64,000 nt of DNA from Candidatus Thalassolituus haligoni (GCF_041222825.1 NZ_CP139482.1:3386001-3450000), one strand, 5' to 3'. Shown: positions 19,558 through 28,472, counted from the first letter of the stretch. Notes: generated from the sequence alone by a model not told the origin. Numbers and translations: made by a program.

Positions 19558-19714
19558 AGTTTTCTCCAGATGTCCCCTCCAGTGTAACGCTTTGCAAGAT
19601 GCCTGGTTAGAGGTGATGAATCTGACGCTTTTGACGTCACTGGATGCCAGCGACAGGACGTTTGTGGCGACAATGCCAGAGTCTGTTGGAGTCTTGTTAT
19701 TTTCACAACTCTGC

Positions 19715-19751
19715 CCTATCAATCAATGGTCTATCAATCAATGGCCTATCA
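19715..19751. repeat. short tandem repeat, 15-bp unit
   Basis: The unit CTATCAATCAATGGT/C occurs twice and then a third partial CTATCAA follows, inside the 272-base gap between pncC and the AraC gene. Its role is unknown. Confidence 0.6.
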
Positions 19752-19829
19752 AAGAGAGCCTGCTGTACGGTAAAAAAATAGCATAGGATCTTTGTATGTC
19801 GGATCCTTGTATGAGGTATGGCGGAAGAC

Positions 19830-20831
19830 TCAGCTCCGGAGAGCTGATGTCTGGCTGTTAGCCGCTGCCGCAGAATTCCGCCGCAGGGTTTCCGAAGGCA
19901 GTTCGCCAATGTGCTGACGATAATAATGGGCAAAGCGGCCGGGGTTGGAGAAGCCGTATTTCATGGCTACCTCCGTGACATTACGCACGATACGGGGATT
20001 GGCATTCAAATCCTGGAATACGCATTCAATCTTGAGCTGGCGAATAAATTCACCGAGGGTACAACCCAGTGTCGCCTTTAGACGGTTATACAGAGTCCGG
20101 ACACTGACCTGGCAGTACGCCGCCAGCTCAGAGACCTCCGGTTCATCAAGAATCGTTTCCAGTACGCGCTGGCGCAATTGATGTACCACACGATCTCCGA
20201 TAGGCGTGTTAGCGATAAAACAATGACCCGGCTCCTGCCAGAGTTGCAGCACCAGGGCATAACACACCCGCAGCTGATAATAATGAATATGCTCGTGGAA
20301 ATATCCGGGGCTGTACTGCGGCTTCGCCATATCCCGAACCAGGCGCTCAAGCTCTGGTGACCGACAAACGGGAATATCCTTGTGGCGGCCACTCCATAAC
20401 CACCCCATCCCCATTGCCGCCTGTTTTAACTCCGCCACGGGTAGCATCAAAATACTGACAAAGCCGTCGCCGTCTGGTGCCAGCTGAATACGAGACCCCT
20501 CTGACACCACCAGAATGTCACCGGCTTGTAATTGGTACGACTTGCCAGAGCAAGACAACTGATGATTACCCGCATGGCTGACCAACAGCTGCACAACGCC
20601 CGAGGGGACGTGCCAGTGACAGGCCATACTGACCTGTTCAAGGGCAATCTGAACATGCTCCCCCAGCCGCTCAACCCGCACCGGTCGACGCACTTCCGCC
20701 ACACTGTCTGGCAGTAGCCGACGTTGCTGCCCGCTCAAGACCCGACACGCTGCCCGTAGCCGCGATTCATCGCTGGGGGTATACCCCACCTCAACCGGAT
20801 GGGCGGTAGCGTCCGCTATAAATGCCGTCAT
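19830..20831 (-). CDS. AraC-family transcriptional regulator
   Basis: A 333-residue regulator with a cupin-like sensing region in the N-terminal two thirds (HWHVPSGVVQLLVSHAGNHQLSCSG, GDILVVSEGSRIQL) and a C-terminal AraC double helix-turn-helix (SELAAYCQVSVRTLYNRLKATLG and VTEVAMKYGFSNPGRFAHYYRQHIGELPSE). The start lies 9 bases after the usp stop, so it is the last gene of dctP-dctQ-dctM-usp-araC. By position it may control that TRAP operon; the ligand is unknown. It is a different subfamily from HpaA at 30353. Confidence 0.88.
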   Translation of the reverse strand: MTAFIADATAHPVEVGYTPSDESRLRAACRVLSGQQRRLLPDSVAEVRRPVRVERLGEHVQIALEQVSMACHWHVPSGVVQLLVSHAGNHQLSCSGKSYQLQAGDILVVSEGSRIQLAPDGDGFVSILMLPVAELKQAAMGMGWLWSGRHKDIPVCRSPELERLVRDMAKPQYSPGYFHEHIHYYQLRVCYALVLQLWQEPGHCFIANTPIGDRVVHQLRQRVLETILDEPEVSELAAYCQVSVRTLYNRLKATLGCTLGEFIRQLKIECVFQDLNANPRIVRNVTEVAMKYGFSNPGRFAHYYRQHIGELPSETLRRNSAAAANSQTSALRS

Positions 20832-20840
20832 CAGTTCGCC

Positions 20841-21314
20841 CTACAGCGGCACAACCAGTACCGGACGTTTGCTGTTGTGCATTACCTTACTGGACGTATT
20901 CCCCAGCAAACTTTTCTGGTGACGAACCCCCATAACAATGACACTTGCGTCCATTTCATCAGCCACTGCCAGAATCGTTTTCCAGGGCGTTCCTTCCTCA
21001 ATACGCACATCCAGCTGCCCCTGTTCCAGCATGGTCTCCGCTTCCAACTCCTCGCGGCAAAAACGCTCGACCCGATCCCGTACCTGCTGACGGATTTTCC
21101 CCAGACTGTCGTCGTGTAATGCCTGCAGTGAGGCATCTTCATGCATCATCGACTTCACCAAGCGCTCGGCATTACCACGCACCGGTTCCACCACATGAAG
21201 GAAGGTAATGTGGGAATGGTAACGCCCACACAAACTGACGGCGGTACGAAATGCCGGACGAGCGCCTTGCTGAATATCAGAGGCGTACAGAATTCGGGTG
21301 ACTTCAGGCAACAT
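20841..21314 (-). CDS. universal stress protein (UspA family)
   Basis: A 157-residue UspA domain beginning TRILYASDIQQGARPAFRTAV, with ITFLHVVEPV and an ATP-binding type C-terminus MGVRHQKSLLGNTSSKVMHNSKRPVLVV. It sits 16 bases downstream of dctM and 9 upstream of the AraC gene. In the Halomonas ectoine TRAP system a UspA protein (TeaD) in the same position regulates transport, so a similar role is inferred here. The nucleotide-binding pattern G-x2-G-x9-G-S appears incomplete (MGVRHQKSLLGNTSS), so I cannot tell if it binds ATP. Confidence 0.87.
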   Translation of the reverse strand: MLPEVTRILYASDIQQGARPAFRTAVSLCGRYHSHITFLHVVEPVRGNAERLVKSMMHEDASLQALHDDSLGKIRQQVRDRVERFCREELEAETMLEQGQLDVRIEEGTPWKTILAVADEMDASVIVMGVRHQKSLLGNTSSKVMHNSKRPVLVVPL

Positions 21315-21330
21315 AACAATCCCTCTCCGG

Positions 21331-22659
21331 TTAGCGGTACAAGAGTTCAGGCAGAATCAGCGAGATCGCCGGAATAAAGACAATCAGCGCCAGACGCACA
21401 ATATCGGCACACCAGAAGGGTGTTACCCCTTTGAAAATGGTCGCCGGGTTCACATCGCGCAGTACCGCACTGAGTACAAACACATTCATCCCCACCGGCG
21501 GCGTAATAAGACTGATTTCCGTGACCACCACCACTACGATGCCAAACCACACCAGATCAAAGCCCAGGCTCTGTACCAGCGGATAAAAAATCGGCACCGT
21601 CAGCAACATCATCGACAAGCTCTCGAACACCATTCCAAGCACGATATAAATCGCCAGAATCACCAGAATCACCCCCATAGGGCCAATATCCAGCGAGGTC
21701 ACCAGTGTCAGTAATTCATCCGGCAAACCGGCACGGTTGATAAAATCAGAGAAGATCAGCGCCCCAATCAGTACCGTAAACAGCATCGCACTGGTACGAC
21801 CGGTGTCTGTCAGGGCATTAAACAAATCACCGAAACTGAGCGAGCGACGTGCCAGCGCAATCACAAAAGCACCGCCTGCACCCACACCTGCGGCTTCGGT
21901 TGGGGTGAACACTCCCAGATAAATCCCACCCATCACTACCGTAAACAGAATCAGTACACCCCAGACACCCCGCAAGGCATCCCAGCGTTCAGACCAGCTC
22001 ATTTTCTCGCCACGCGGGCCTGACGACGGGTCACGCCAGACCACAAAACGCACCGCGCCCAAATACAACAGAATACCCAACAAGCCCGGCAAGAATCCGG
22101 CCGCAAACAACTCGCGAATACTCGACTCGGTCAACAGACCGTAAATCACCAGAATGACACTGGGAGGGATCAGAATCCCCAGCGTGCCACCAGCGGCAAT
22201 CGACGCTGTTGCCAGTGAATCGGAATAGCCGAATTTACGCATCGGCGGCATCGCCACCTTGGCCATGGTGGCAGAGGTCGCCAGTGATGAACCACAAATC
22301 GCGGAAAAGCCGCCACAGGCCACCACCGTTGCCATGGACAGACCACCACGACGGTGCCCGAGAAAGGCATTGGAAGCCTGATACAACTCTTGCGACAACC
22401 CGGATTTGGTCACCAGATTGCCCATTAAAATAAACAGCGGAATGACCGACAGGCCATATTCCTGAGCGGTATCAATCACCCGGTTCGACGCCATCGACAA
22501 AGGCCCGGTCCAGCGAAAATCCATAAAATTATCAAAACCCAGGCCTTGCAATACGGCAAAACCGAAGAAACCTGTCAGGCCCATGGCAAACGCAATAGGC
22601 ACTCGAATAAGAATGATCAATGCCAACAGGATGGCAAAGCCGATAAGAGCTTCAGTCAT
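21331..22659 (-). CDS. dctM: TRAP transporter large permease (DctM)
   Basis: The membrane subunit that carries substrate with sodium. The 442-residue protein has about 12 hydrophobic segments and DctM hallmarks: IGFAILLALIILIRVPIAFAMG at the N-terminus, VVACGGFSAICGSSLATSATMAKVAMPPM in the first repeat, GGTLGILIPPSVILVIYG, and a matching second-half motif PPVGMNVFVLSAV. It follows dctQ by 55 bases. The substrate is unknown but the operon begins beside hpaE-hpaF, which makes an aryl acid such as (3,4-di)hydroxyphenylacetate or its breakdown products plausible. Confidence 0.93.
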   Translation of the reverse strand: MTEALIGFAILLALIILIRVPIAFAMGLTGFFGFAVLQGLGFDNFMDFRWTGPLSMASNRVIDTAQEYGLSVIPLFILMGNLVTKSGLSQELYQASNAFLGHRRGGLSMATVVACGGFSAICGSSLATSATMAKVAMPPMRKFGYSDSLATASIAAGGTLGILIPPSVILVIYGLLTESSIRELFAAGFLPGLLGILLYLGAVRFVVWRDPSSGPRGEKMSWSERWDALRGVWGVLILFTVVMGGIYLGVFTPTEAAGVGAGGAFVIALARRSLSFGDLFNALTDTGRTSAMLFTVLIGALIFSDFINRAGLPDELLTLVTSLDIGPMGVILVILAIYIVLGMVFESLSMMLLTVPIFYPLVQSLGFDLVWFGIVVVVVTEISLITPPVGMNVFVLSAVLRDVNPATIFKGVTPFWCADIVRLALIVFIPAISLILPELLYR

Positions 22660-22714
22660 AAAACAATCCAGAAAAAGCGGAGAAATGGGTGGTCAGAGTG
22701 ATCATCCAGAGTAA

Positions 22715-23236
22715 TCAGGAAGGCTCTCTGGATTCAGTAAAGATCCGATACATACCGTAGGTCAGCATCAGCGCGGCGGTGATATAACTCATTACCGCGA
22801 TATACTGGACAATGTAACCCACGGGCATTCCCAGATACTCGGTCACAACTTCGCGTCGAATCGAGCGCTCAGCCAGATCCATCATCCGACCCGCGAGGAA
22901 ATACAGCGCACCGGACATCGCCAGCGCCGACAACATACCCAAGGCACAAATCAGCTTGCTACCCAGATAACGATCCAGAATATCCACCACCACATGACCA
23001 CCGCGCCAGGTGATAATAGGCATCTCGGCGAACACCAACAGCGCAATACCCAGCTCCGTCAACTCAACCGCACCATCAACCGCGTTATTAAAAAAATAGC
23101 GACCAATCACATCAGCACAGGTCAGGCACATCAGGGCGAACAGCACCACAGCCGCAAAGGCTTCAAGAGCCAGGGCCAGCCAGGCGGCTGGTCCCTTTTC
23201 TTCGTAGTGCTCCGCCATAAAATCAGCGAAAGACAT
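22715..23236 (-). CDS. dctQ: TRAP transporter small permease (DctQ)
   Basis: The four-helix small membrane subunit pairing with DctM. The 173 residues show four hydrophobic segments (near 20-45, 55-75, 93-115 and 135-160) and family-like LTCADVIGRYFFNNAVDGAVELTELG and ITWRGGHVVVDIL. It is 9 bases after dctP and directly before dctM, the standard P-Q-M order. Confidence 0.9.
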   Translation of the reverse strand: MSFADFMAEHYEEKGPAAWLALALEAFAAVVLFALMCLTCADVIGRYFFNNAVDGAVELTELGIALLVFAEMPIITWRGGHVVVDILDRYLGSKLICALGMLSALAMSGALYFLAGRMMDLAERSIRREVVTEYLGMPVGYIVQYIAVMSYITAALMLTYGMYRIFTESREPS

Positions 23237-23245
23237 ACTGTTACC

Positions 23246-24289
23246 TCACTGTGCAGGCTGATAGCTGCGGGCGATTTTGCGCAGTTCACGCAACGCTTCC
23301 GCAGCATTCACATCACGATCCTTCACCGACTCAATCCACTCCTGATCCATACCCTGTATCAGCTTTTCAAACTGGCGTGACATCAGATCCTTGGCAGAAA
23401 CATGGACAATTTTCACCCCTGCCGCTTTGGCAGCCTGATACCCTTCGGCATCACCGGCATCCCAGGCACGACCGGCCATGGCCGACAGTTTTTCACCCGA
23501 TACCGCCAGAATCGCTTTGCGGTCACGAGGCTCCAGGTCTTCCATAAATTCAGGGTTAACAAAAATCGAGAAGCTGCCCATGTACATGCCTTCTGGCAAC
23601 ACAGTGACATAGTTGGTGACTTCGTTCAGACGCAGCACCTTTTGCTCCATCATCGGCAGGAACACCCCGTCGATCACACCCTGCTGCAGCATCTCATAAA
23701 CTTTGGGGGCCGGAGCACCTACCGCCGTGACATGCATACGCTCCGCCAGCACGCTCTGGACACCACCACCAACACGGATCTTCATGCCTTCCAGATCAGA
23801 AAAAGAATCGATCGGCTTCTTGGTATGAATATGGCCAGGGCCGTGGGTGAACATGCCGATCACTTCCAGACCGTCGAACTCATTCGCATCCTTCAGATAT
23901 TTTTCATATACCCGCCACAAGGCCACCGACGCTGCTTCGGCACCCACACCCAAACCTGGTTGCTCGACAATCTGGGGCAGTTTGAACCGACCAGGAACAT
24001 AACCGTGATAGCTGAAACTGGCATCGTAAACACCGTCTTCAACCAGTTGAAACAGCGTTTTTGGATGACCCGAGCTGTTCTCGATCTTGACCTTGACGCG
24101 GCCTTCCGTGGCTTCTTCCACCCACTTGGCCCAGGTTGGCCACACCACCGCGTTCTGGGCGTTGGTCGGCGGCAACCAGGTGCCCACACGTAAAATGGTT
24201 TCAGAATATGCCGGTGCGGTCATTGCTGCACCAGCAGCAAGAATCAGTACCGACATGGCAGATTTCAGACGATGTTTCATTGTTATCAT
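23246..24289 (-). CDS. dctP: TRAP transporter substrate-binding protein (DctP)
   Basis: The periplasmic solute receptor of the operon, 347 residues from the ATG at 24289. A signal peptide is clear (MKHRLKSAMSVLILAAG, cleavage near APAYSE). The mature part starts TILRVGTWLPP and has FSDLEGMKIRVGGGVQSVL and GVFLPMMEQKVLRLNEV, the DctP ligand-binding region; the usual arginine that grips carboxylates is in KIRVGG. Start choice: the ATG at 24289 has GAGG upstream; the ATG at 24280 is also possible. Located 187 bases after hpaF, so it may be cotranscribed with hpaE-hpaF or have its own promoter. Confidence 0.9.
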   Translation of the reverse strand: MITMKHRLKSAMSVLILAAGAAMTAPAYSETILRVGTWLPPTNAQNAVVWPTWAKWVEEATEGRVKVKIENSSGHPKTLFQLVEDGVYDASFSYHGYVPGRFKLPQIVEQPGLGVGAEAASVALWRVYEKYLKDANEFDGLEVIGMFTHGPGHIHTKKPIDSFSDLEGMKIRVGGGVQSVLAERMHVTAVGAPAPKVYEMLQQGVIDGVFLPMMEQKVLRLNEVTNYVTVLPEGMYMGSFSIFVNPEFMEDLEPRDRKAILAVSGEKLSAMAGRAWDAGDAEGYQAAKAAGVKIVHVSAKDLMSRQFEKLIQGMDQEWIESVKDRDVNAAEALRELRKIARSYQPAQ

Positions 24290-24476
24290 TTTTCGGCCTC
24301 TTGAGATGTTCACTCCCCAAACACGTAAAGCGTCAAGCGCACGCCTTACTATCTCGTTGCAGGGGTATTTTTATTGTCATCTACCGCCCGTTTTAGACGG
24401 CAGGTTGGATATTTGCTGCGGCTCGACGCTGCAAATAACACGGGAAAACCACCTACTCATCTGCCCGGCAAAGCGC

Positions 24477-24857
24477 TCAGACAAACAGTGGATGGATGTT
24501 ATTTTTATTAAACTTGAGCACTGGATCCAGTTCCGTCATTTCGAACGAAATCTGAACATAATGCGCGTCGGTCACCGGTTTCATCCAATCGCATAATATT
24601 TCGAACACCCGTTTGGCAACCGCCTGTTTGAGTTCCATATCACGGCCATGGCCGATCTTCAGACTCAGGTTCAGGTAGCCGAAATCCTCACGACCATCGG
24701 CCACCCGATAGTCGTAACAACGAATGGCACGACTGCGCACACCACCTATCGGGAACGCACCGGTCGATACCACGTATTCATGCAACGCCTTGAACAGCAG
24801 CTGAAAATCCAGCAACTCGTGCAAGTTGTCGGAATAGTCGACGACGAAATGCGGCAT
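24477..24857 (-). CDS. hpaF: 5-carboxymethyl-2-hydroxymuconate delta-isomerase
   Basis: HpaF isomerises 5-carboxymethyl-2-hydroxymuconate to the oxo form in homoprotocatechuate breakdown, in the tautomerase superfamily with an N-terminal proline as base. The 126 residues begin MPHFVVDYSDNLHE (Pro2 becomes the N-terminal catalytic Pro1) and keep GGVRSRAIRCYDY, LSLKIGHGRD and SFEMTELDPVLKFNKNNIH as in E. coli HpaF. It lies 3 bases after hpaE in the same direction. Confidence 0.95.
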   Translation of the reverse strand: MPHFVVDYSDNLHELLDFQLLFKALHEYVVSTGAFPIGGVRSRAIRCYDYRVADGREDFGYLNLSLKIGHGRDMELKQAVAKRVFEILCDWMKPVTDAHYVQISFEMTELDPVLKFNKNNIHPLFV

Positions 24858-24860
24858 GGT

Positions 24861-26324
24861 TTACACGCCCCACTTCGGAATGTGATGAGAACCCATGCTG
24901 ATACACACATTTTTGGGCTCACAGAATACTTCGAAGCTGTAGTCACCACCTTCACGACCGGTACCGGAACCTTTCACACCACCAAATGGCGTACGCAGGT
25001 CGCGGACGTTCTGGCTGTTCACAAACATCATCCCGGCTTCCACTGAACGGGCAATGCGATGCACCTTGCCCACATCCTGAGTCCACAGATACGAGGCCAG
25101 GCCGTAATCGTTGTCGTTGGCCATCGCCACAACATCGGCTTCGTCCCTGAACGGAATCAATACCGCCACTGGGCCAAAGATTTCTTCACGGGCAATACGC
25201 ATGTTGTTCGTAACATCGCGGAACACGGTCGGGCGCACGAAATGACCGCCTTTCAGCTGATCCGGCAACTCATTCACCGGCTTTTCAGGGCCACCAGCAA
25301 TCAGCGTGGCACCTTCTTCGATACCGATCTTGATATAGCCGGTGACCTTGTCCCAATGCCCCTGGCTGATCAGTGAACCGACTTTGGTGTCCATATCCAT
25401 CGGGTCGCCCACTTTGATCTTGCTGGCACGGGCAGCAAAATCGTCACAGAAACGGTCGTAAATGCCTTCTTGTACAAAGATGCGCGAACCGGCGGTGCAG
25501 CGCTCACCGTTGATCGAGAAGATGCCAAACACCGCCGCATCTAACGCCCGCTCATAGTCGCAATCGTCAAACACCATCACCGGCGATTTGCCACCCAGCT
25601 CCATCGAAAACTTCTTCAGGCCAGCGTTGGCAATAATGTGCTTGCCGGTCGATGTACCACCCGTGAACGAAATCGCATTGACGTTAGGATCCGTAATCAA
25701 CGCGTTGCCCGTGGTGCTGCCAAAACCATGCACCACATTAAACACACCCGCTGGTATACCGGCTTCAAGTGCCAGCTTTGCAAGGAAATCCGTGGTCAGC
25801 GGCGACAGCTCGGACTGCTTCATCACGGCCGTGTTGCCCAATGCCAGAGCGGGAGCAGTCTTCCAGGTGCCAGTCATAAACGGCACGTTCCATGGCGAAA
25901 TCAACGCACACACACCGGTTGGCTGGTACAGGGTGTAATTCAGCATCTGGTCATCCATCGGGTAAGTATGACCATTCATTTGTTTGGCTTTTTCAGCAAA
26001 AAAATAGAAATTACTGGAAGCCCGTGGAATCAAGGCATTACGCGTCTGATACAGTGGCAAACCAGTGTCGGCAGTTTCCATCGCCGACAGTTCATCAACG
26101 TTGTCGGCAATCAGGTCACCCAGCTTCTCGATGATTTTTGAACGCTTCGCCACCGCCATATTGGCCCAGGCCGGAAAGGCATTTTTTGCCGCCTGGCACG
26201 CCGCTGCCACTTGCTCCGGCGTGGCATGAGCCACTTCTGCCAGCACTTCACCCGTGGCCGGATTCACAGTTTCAAACGTTTCCTTGCTCTCAACCCACTT
26301 GCCGTTAATCAGGTTCTTGATCAT
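24861..26324 (-). CDS. hpaE: 5-carboxymethyl-2-hydroxymuconate semialdehyde dehydrogenase
   Basis: HpaE oxidises the ring-cleavage semialdehyde to 5-carboxymethyl-2-hydroxymuconate with NAD. The 487-residue protein is a typical aldehyde dehydrogenase: ISPWNVPFMTGTWK, SFTGGTSTGKHI, catalytic Glu in MELGGKSP, catalytic Cys in NGERCTAGSR, and EEIFGPVAVLIPF. The tail DYSFEVFCEPKNVCISMGSHHIPKWGV matches HpaE enzymes. It heads the minus-strand operon and is divergent from hpaG1 across a 545-base region with two pairs of TTAACATGTTAA-like palindromes and a tandem repeat. Confidence 0.95.
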   Translation of the reverse strand: MIKNLINGKWVESKETFETVNPATGEVLAEVAHATPEQVAAACQAAKNAFPAWANMAVAKRSKIIEKLGDLIADNVDELSAMETADTGLPLYQTRNALIPRASSNFYFFAEKAKQMNGHTYPMDDQMLNYTLYQPTGVCALISPWNVPFMTGTWKTAPALALGNTAVMKQSELSPLTTDFLAKLALEAGIPAGVFNVVHGFGSTTGNALITDPNVNAISFTGGTSTGKHIIANAGLKKFSMELGGKSPVMVFDDCDYERALDAAVFGIFSINGERCTAGSRIFVQEGIYDRFCDDFAARASKIKVGDPMDMDTKVGSLISQGHWDKVTGYIKIGIEEGATLIAGGPEKPVNELPDQLKGGHFVRPTVFRDVTNNMRIAREEIFGPVAVLIPFRDEADVVAMANDNDYGLASYLWTQDVGKVHRIARSVEAGMMFVNSQNVRDLRTPFGGVKGSGTGREGGDYSFEVFCEPKNVCISMGSHHIPKWGV

Positions 26325-26411
26325 CTGTGTCTGCCTTTTCTTGTTTGCAACGAGCCGCTGACGACTCTGGTGTTCTACCGGTCAGCCAACCCAAGGTGAG
26401 CCGCAAACCAA

Positions 26412-26444
26412 TTAATATATTAACCAATCTATTTAACATGTTAA
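26412..26444. promoter_or_regulatory. paired HpaR-type operators, hpaE side
   Basis: Two 12-bp palindromes, TTAATATATTAA (26412-26423) and TTAACATGTTAA (26433-26444), have centres 21 bases apart, two helical turns. They lie about 90-120 bases upstream of hpaE. The same motif recurs at 26715, 26762, 31364, 33352 and 33375. Binding by the MarR-type HpaR is inferred. Confidence 0.65.
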
Positions 26445-26505
26445 TCATTGTCAACAGACAGATGCCATCCAAATGTGTTTCAGGCACAAGTCGGTGCATG
26501 ATTTT

Positions 26506-26607
26506 GCTGGTGTTCCTGTTGGTGTTCCTGTTGGTGTTCCTGTTGGTGTTGCTGGTGGTGTTGCTGGTGCTGTTGCTGGTGGTGTTGATGTTGCTGGTGG
26601 TGTTGAT
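26506..26607. repeat. imperfect tandem repeat, 12-bp unit, about 8.5 copies
   Basis: Units such as GTTGGTGTTCCT and GGTGGTGTTGCT follow in a row between the two operator pairs of the hpaE-hpaG1 gap. Reading frames across it give GVPV/GVAG-type repeats on plus and His/Gln- or Asn/Thr-rich runs on minus, but none has a ribosome-binding site or a plausible non-repeat domain. It may be a spacer or bend rather than a gene. Confidence 0.8.
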
Positions 26608-26714
26608 GTCGAGTGCCAGGCTCAAAATACACATCGTTTTTTTGCCATTCACCTCTTCCCCCTTTTATACCGGCACACTCCCAATCATCCCATTTTCCAT
26701 ACACAGCATACTAA

Positions 26715-26773
26715 TTAACATATTAACTTATTGACATTTAGCGACCTGCTCGCAAAACTAGTTAACATGTAAA
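26715..26773. promoter_or_regulatory. HpaR-type operators, hpaG1 side
   Basis: TTAACATATTAA (26715-26726) and TTAACATGTAAA (26762-26773), with centres 47 bases apart, lie about 100-155 bases upstream of hpaG1. They match the palindromes before hpaE and hpaD. Confidence 0.6.
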
Positions 26774-26870
26774 CAAAAATAATGATCGACTGGCTTTTGG
26801 GCTTAGCGATCAAGCAGCCAGGCATGATTCGGCCTCGCCGCTATCTTTCAATTTATCTGGAGAACCCACC

Positions 26871-27647
26871 ATGAGGCACAGCCGCATCCTGAAGGATGGC
26901 GTTGCAACCGACCTGGTCAGCGCTGTCAACAGCGATCAAGACATGACTTCCACCGAGTGGCTGGCAGCCACCACCGGCACCGTGTTCGGCATCGCACTGA
27001 ACGACAAGGCGCTGTACGCCAAGCTGGAGCCATCGTTCCATGAAAAGCCTCATGTGAATCCGCCAACACGCCCGGTTCTGCACATTAAAACCGCCAACAC
27101 CCACATTGGCTACGGCGCTGCCATCCCGGCTCCAGCTGATGGTGCACCCCTGTATGCAGGCCCGTCCCTTGGCATTGTGATTGGCAAGCAAGCCACTCGC
27201 GTGAGCGAAACAAACGCGCTGGAATTTGTCGGTGGCTACACCGTGGTTAACGAAGTGTCGCTGGCCGAAACCTCGTTCTACCGCCCGGCCGTCAAAGCCA
27301 AGTGCCGTGATGGCTTCTGCCCGATTGGCCCATGGGTTGTGGATGCTGCTGACGTTGCCACCCCCGCCGCACTGGCGATTCACACCTATATCAACGGTGA
27401 GCTGACGCATACCACTAGCACCGACCAGTTGCGGGCCGGTGTTGCTGAACTGGTGAGCTACCTGAGCAGCTTCATGACGCTGGAAGCCGGTGACCTGATC
27501 ATTGCCGGAACCCCCGAACGCACGGAGCAGCTGGCATTAAAAGCCGGTGATACCGTCGCGATTGACATCGACACCATTGGCCGCCTGGAAAACTCAGTTG
27601 TTATTGAAAGCGTCAGTAAATCAAACAGCCAAGCGGAACGGGTTTAA
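26871..27647 (+). CDS. hpaG1: FAH-family isomerase/decarboxylase subunit HpaG1
   Basis: In E. coli HpaG is one fused protein of two fumarylacetoacetate-hydrolase-fold halves; here the halves are separate genes. This 258-residue protein corresponds to the N-terminal half: RPVLHIKTANTHIGYGAAIP, GGYTVVNEVSL, FYRPAVKAKCRDGFCPIGPW and GDLIIAGTPERTEQL. Where HpaG2 has the metal-binding YECELVAVIG, this protein reads GPSLGIVIG, so the acidic ligands are missing and it may have a different or supporting role. It starts with a good AGGAG-like site (CTGGAGAACC) and is 12 bases before hpaG2. Confidence 0.9.
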   Translation: MRHSRILKDGVATDLVSAVNSDQDMTSTEWLAATTGTVFGIALNDKALYAKLEPSFHEKPHVNPPTRPVLHIKTANTHIGYGAAIPAPADGAPLYAGPSLGIVIGKQATRVSETNALEFVGGYTVVNEVSLAETSFYRPAVKAKCRDGFCPIGPWVVDAADVATPAALAIHTYINGELTHTTSTDQLRAGVAELVSYLSSFMTLEAGDLIIAGTPERTEQLALKAGDTVAIDIDTIGRLENSVVIESVSKSNSQAERV

Positions 27648-27659
27648 GGGAGCAACGAT

Positions 27660-28421
27660 ATGAAACGCGCACGCATTCTGTTCAACGGCCAGGTCACGGC
27701 AGTTACCGTTAATGACAATAATGACGCTCTGCTGGCGGATGGCACGGTTATCACTGAAGCCGATGCCAACTGGCTGCCACCTTGCGACGGCAAGATGTTT
27801 GTTCTGGGTCTGAACTACGCAGACCACGCGGCCGAGCTGGCGTTCAAGGCACCAGAAGAGCCTCTGGTGTTCCTGAAAGGTCCCAACGCGCTGCTGGGCC
27901 ACCGTAAAAACACCTATCGTCCAGACAACGTTGACTACATGCACTACGAGTGTGAGCTGGTTGCGGTGATTGGCAAAACCGCCAAAAACGTTTCCCGCGC
28001 AGACGCCATGGACTACATCGGTGGTTATACCGTCGGCAACGATTACGCCATCCGTGACTATCTGGAAAACTACTACCGCCCGAACCTGCGCGTTAAGAGC
28101 CGCGATACTTGCACGCCGCTTGGCCCTTACATCATTGATGCCGCTGAAGTTGCCGACCCGCACAATCTGGCCCTGCGCACCTATATTAACGGTGAGCTGA
28201 AGCAGGAAGGTTCAACCAAGGACATGGTATTCAATATCCCGTTCCTGGTGGAATACCTGAGCGCCATCATGACACTGGAAGAAGGCGACATGATCTTCAC
28301 CGGCACTCCCGAAGGTCTGGCTGACGTGCAACCCGGCGACGAAATTGTGACCGAGGTCGAAGGCGTTGGCCGTCTGGTGAATCACATCATCAGCGAAAGT
28401 CAGTACCTGGAATCACTGTAA
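27660..28421 (+). CDS. hpaG2: 5-oxopent-3-ene-1,2,5-tricarboxylate decarboxylase / isomerase HpaG2
   Basis: This removes CO2 from 5-oxo-pent-3-ene-1,2,5-tricarboxylate to give 2-oxohept-4-ene-dioate. The 253 residues form one FAH domain: KMFVLGLNYADHAAEL, FLKGPNALLGH, the metal ligands in YECELVAVIGK with Asp in GNDYAIRD, RPNLRVKSRDTCTPLGPYI, and FTGTPEGLADVQPGD. It follows hpaG1 in the same operon, and a 185-base stretch with hairpins separates it from hpaH. Confidence 0.92.
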   Translation: MKRARILFNGQVTAVTVNDNNDALLADGTVITEADANWLPPCDGKMFVLGLNYADHAAELAFKAPEEPLVFLKGPNALLGHRKNTYRPDNVDYMHYECELVAVIGKTAKNVSRADAMDYIGGYTVGNDYAIRDYLENYYRPNLRVKSRDTCTPLGPYIIDAAEVADPHNLALRTYINGELKQEGSTKDMVFNIPFLVEYLSAIMTLEEGDMIFTGTPEGLADVQPGDEIVTEVEGVGRLVNHIISESQYLESL

Positions 28422-28472
28422 ACCGATTGCCAAAAACATCGGCCGCAAGCGACCGCCGACCGGTTCGGACAC

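Noticed and set aside
23402..24193. A 263-codon plus-strand frame
   Set aside because: Antisense to dctP, which has a signal peptide and DctP motifs. The plus-strand product looks like a mirror translation.
26506..26607. CRISPR array
   Set aside because: Units are 12 bases and directly adjacent, without spacers, so this is a simple tandem repeat.
26305..26734. Several overlapping frames on both strands with Asn/Thr-, His/Gln- or Gly/Val-rich repeats
   Set aside because: All come from the 12-bp tandem repeat; each lacks a ribosome-binding site and a unique domain, and they exclude each other.
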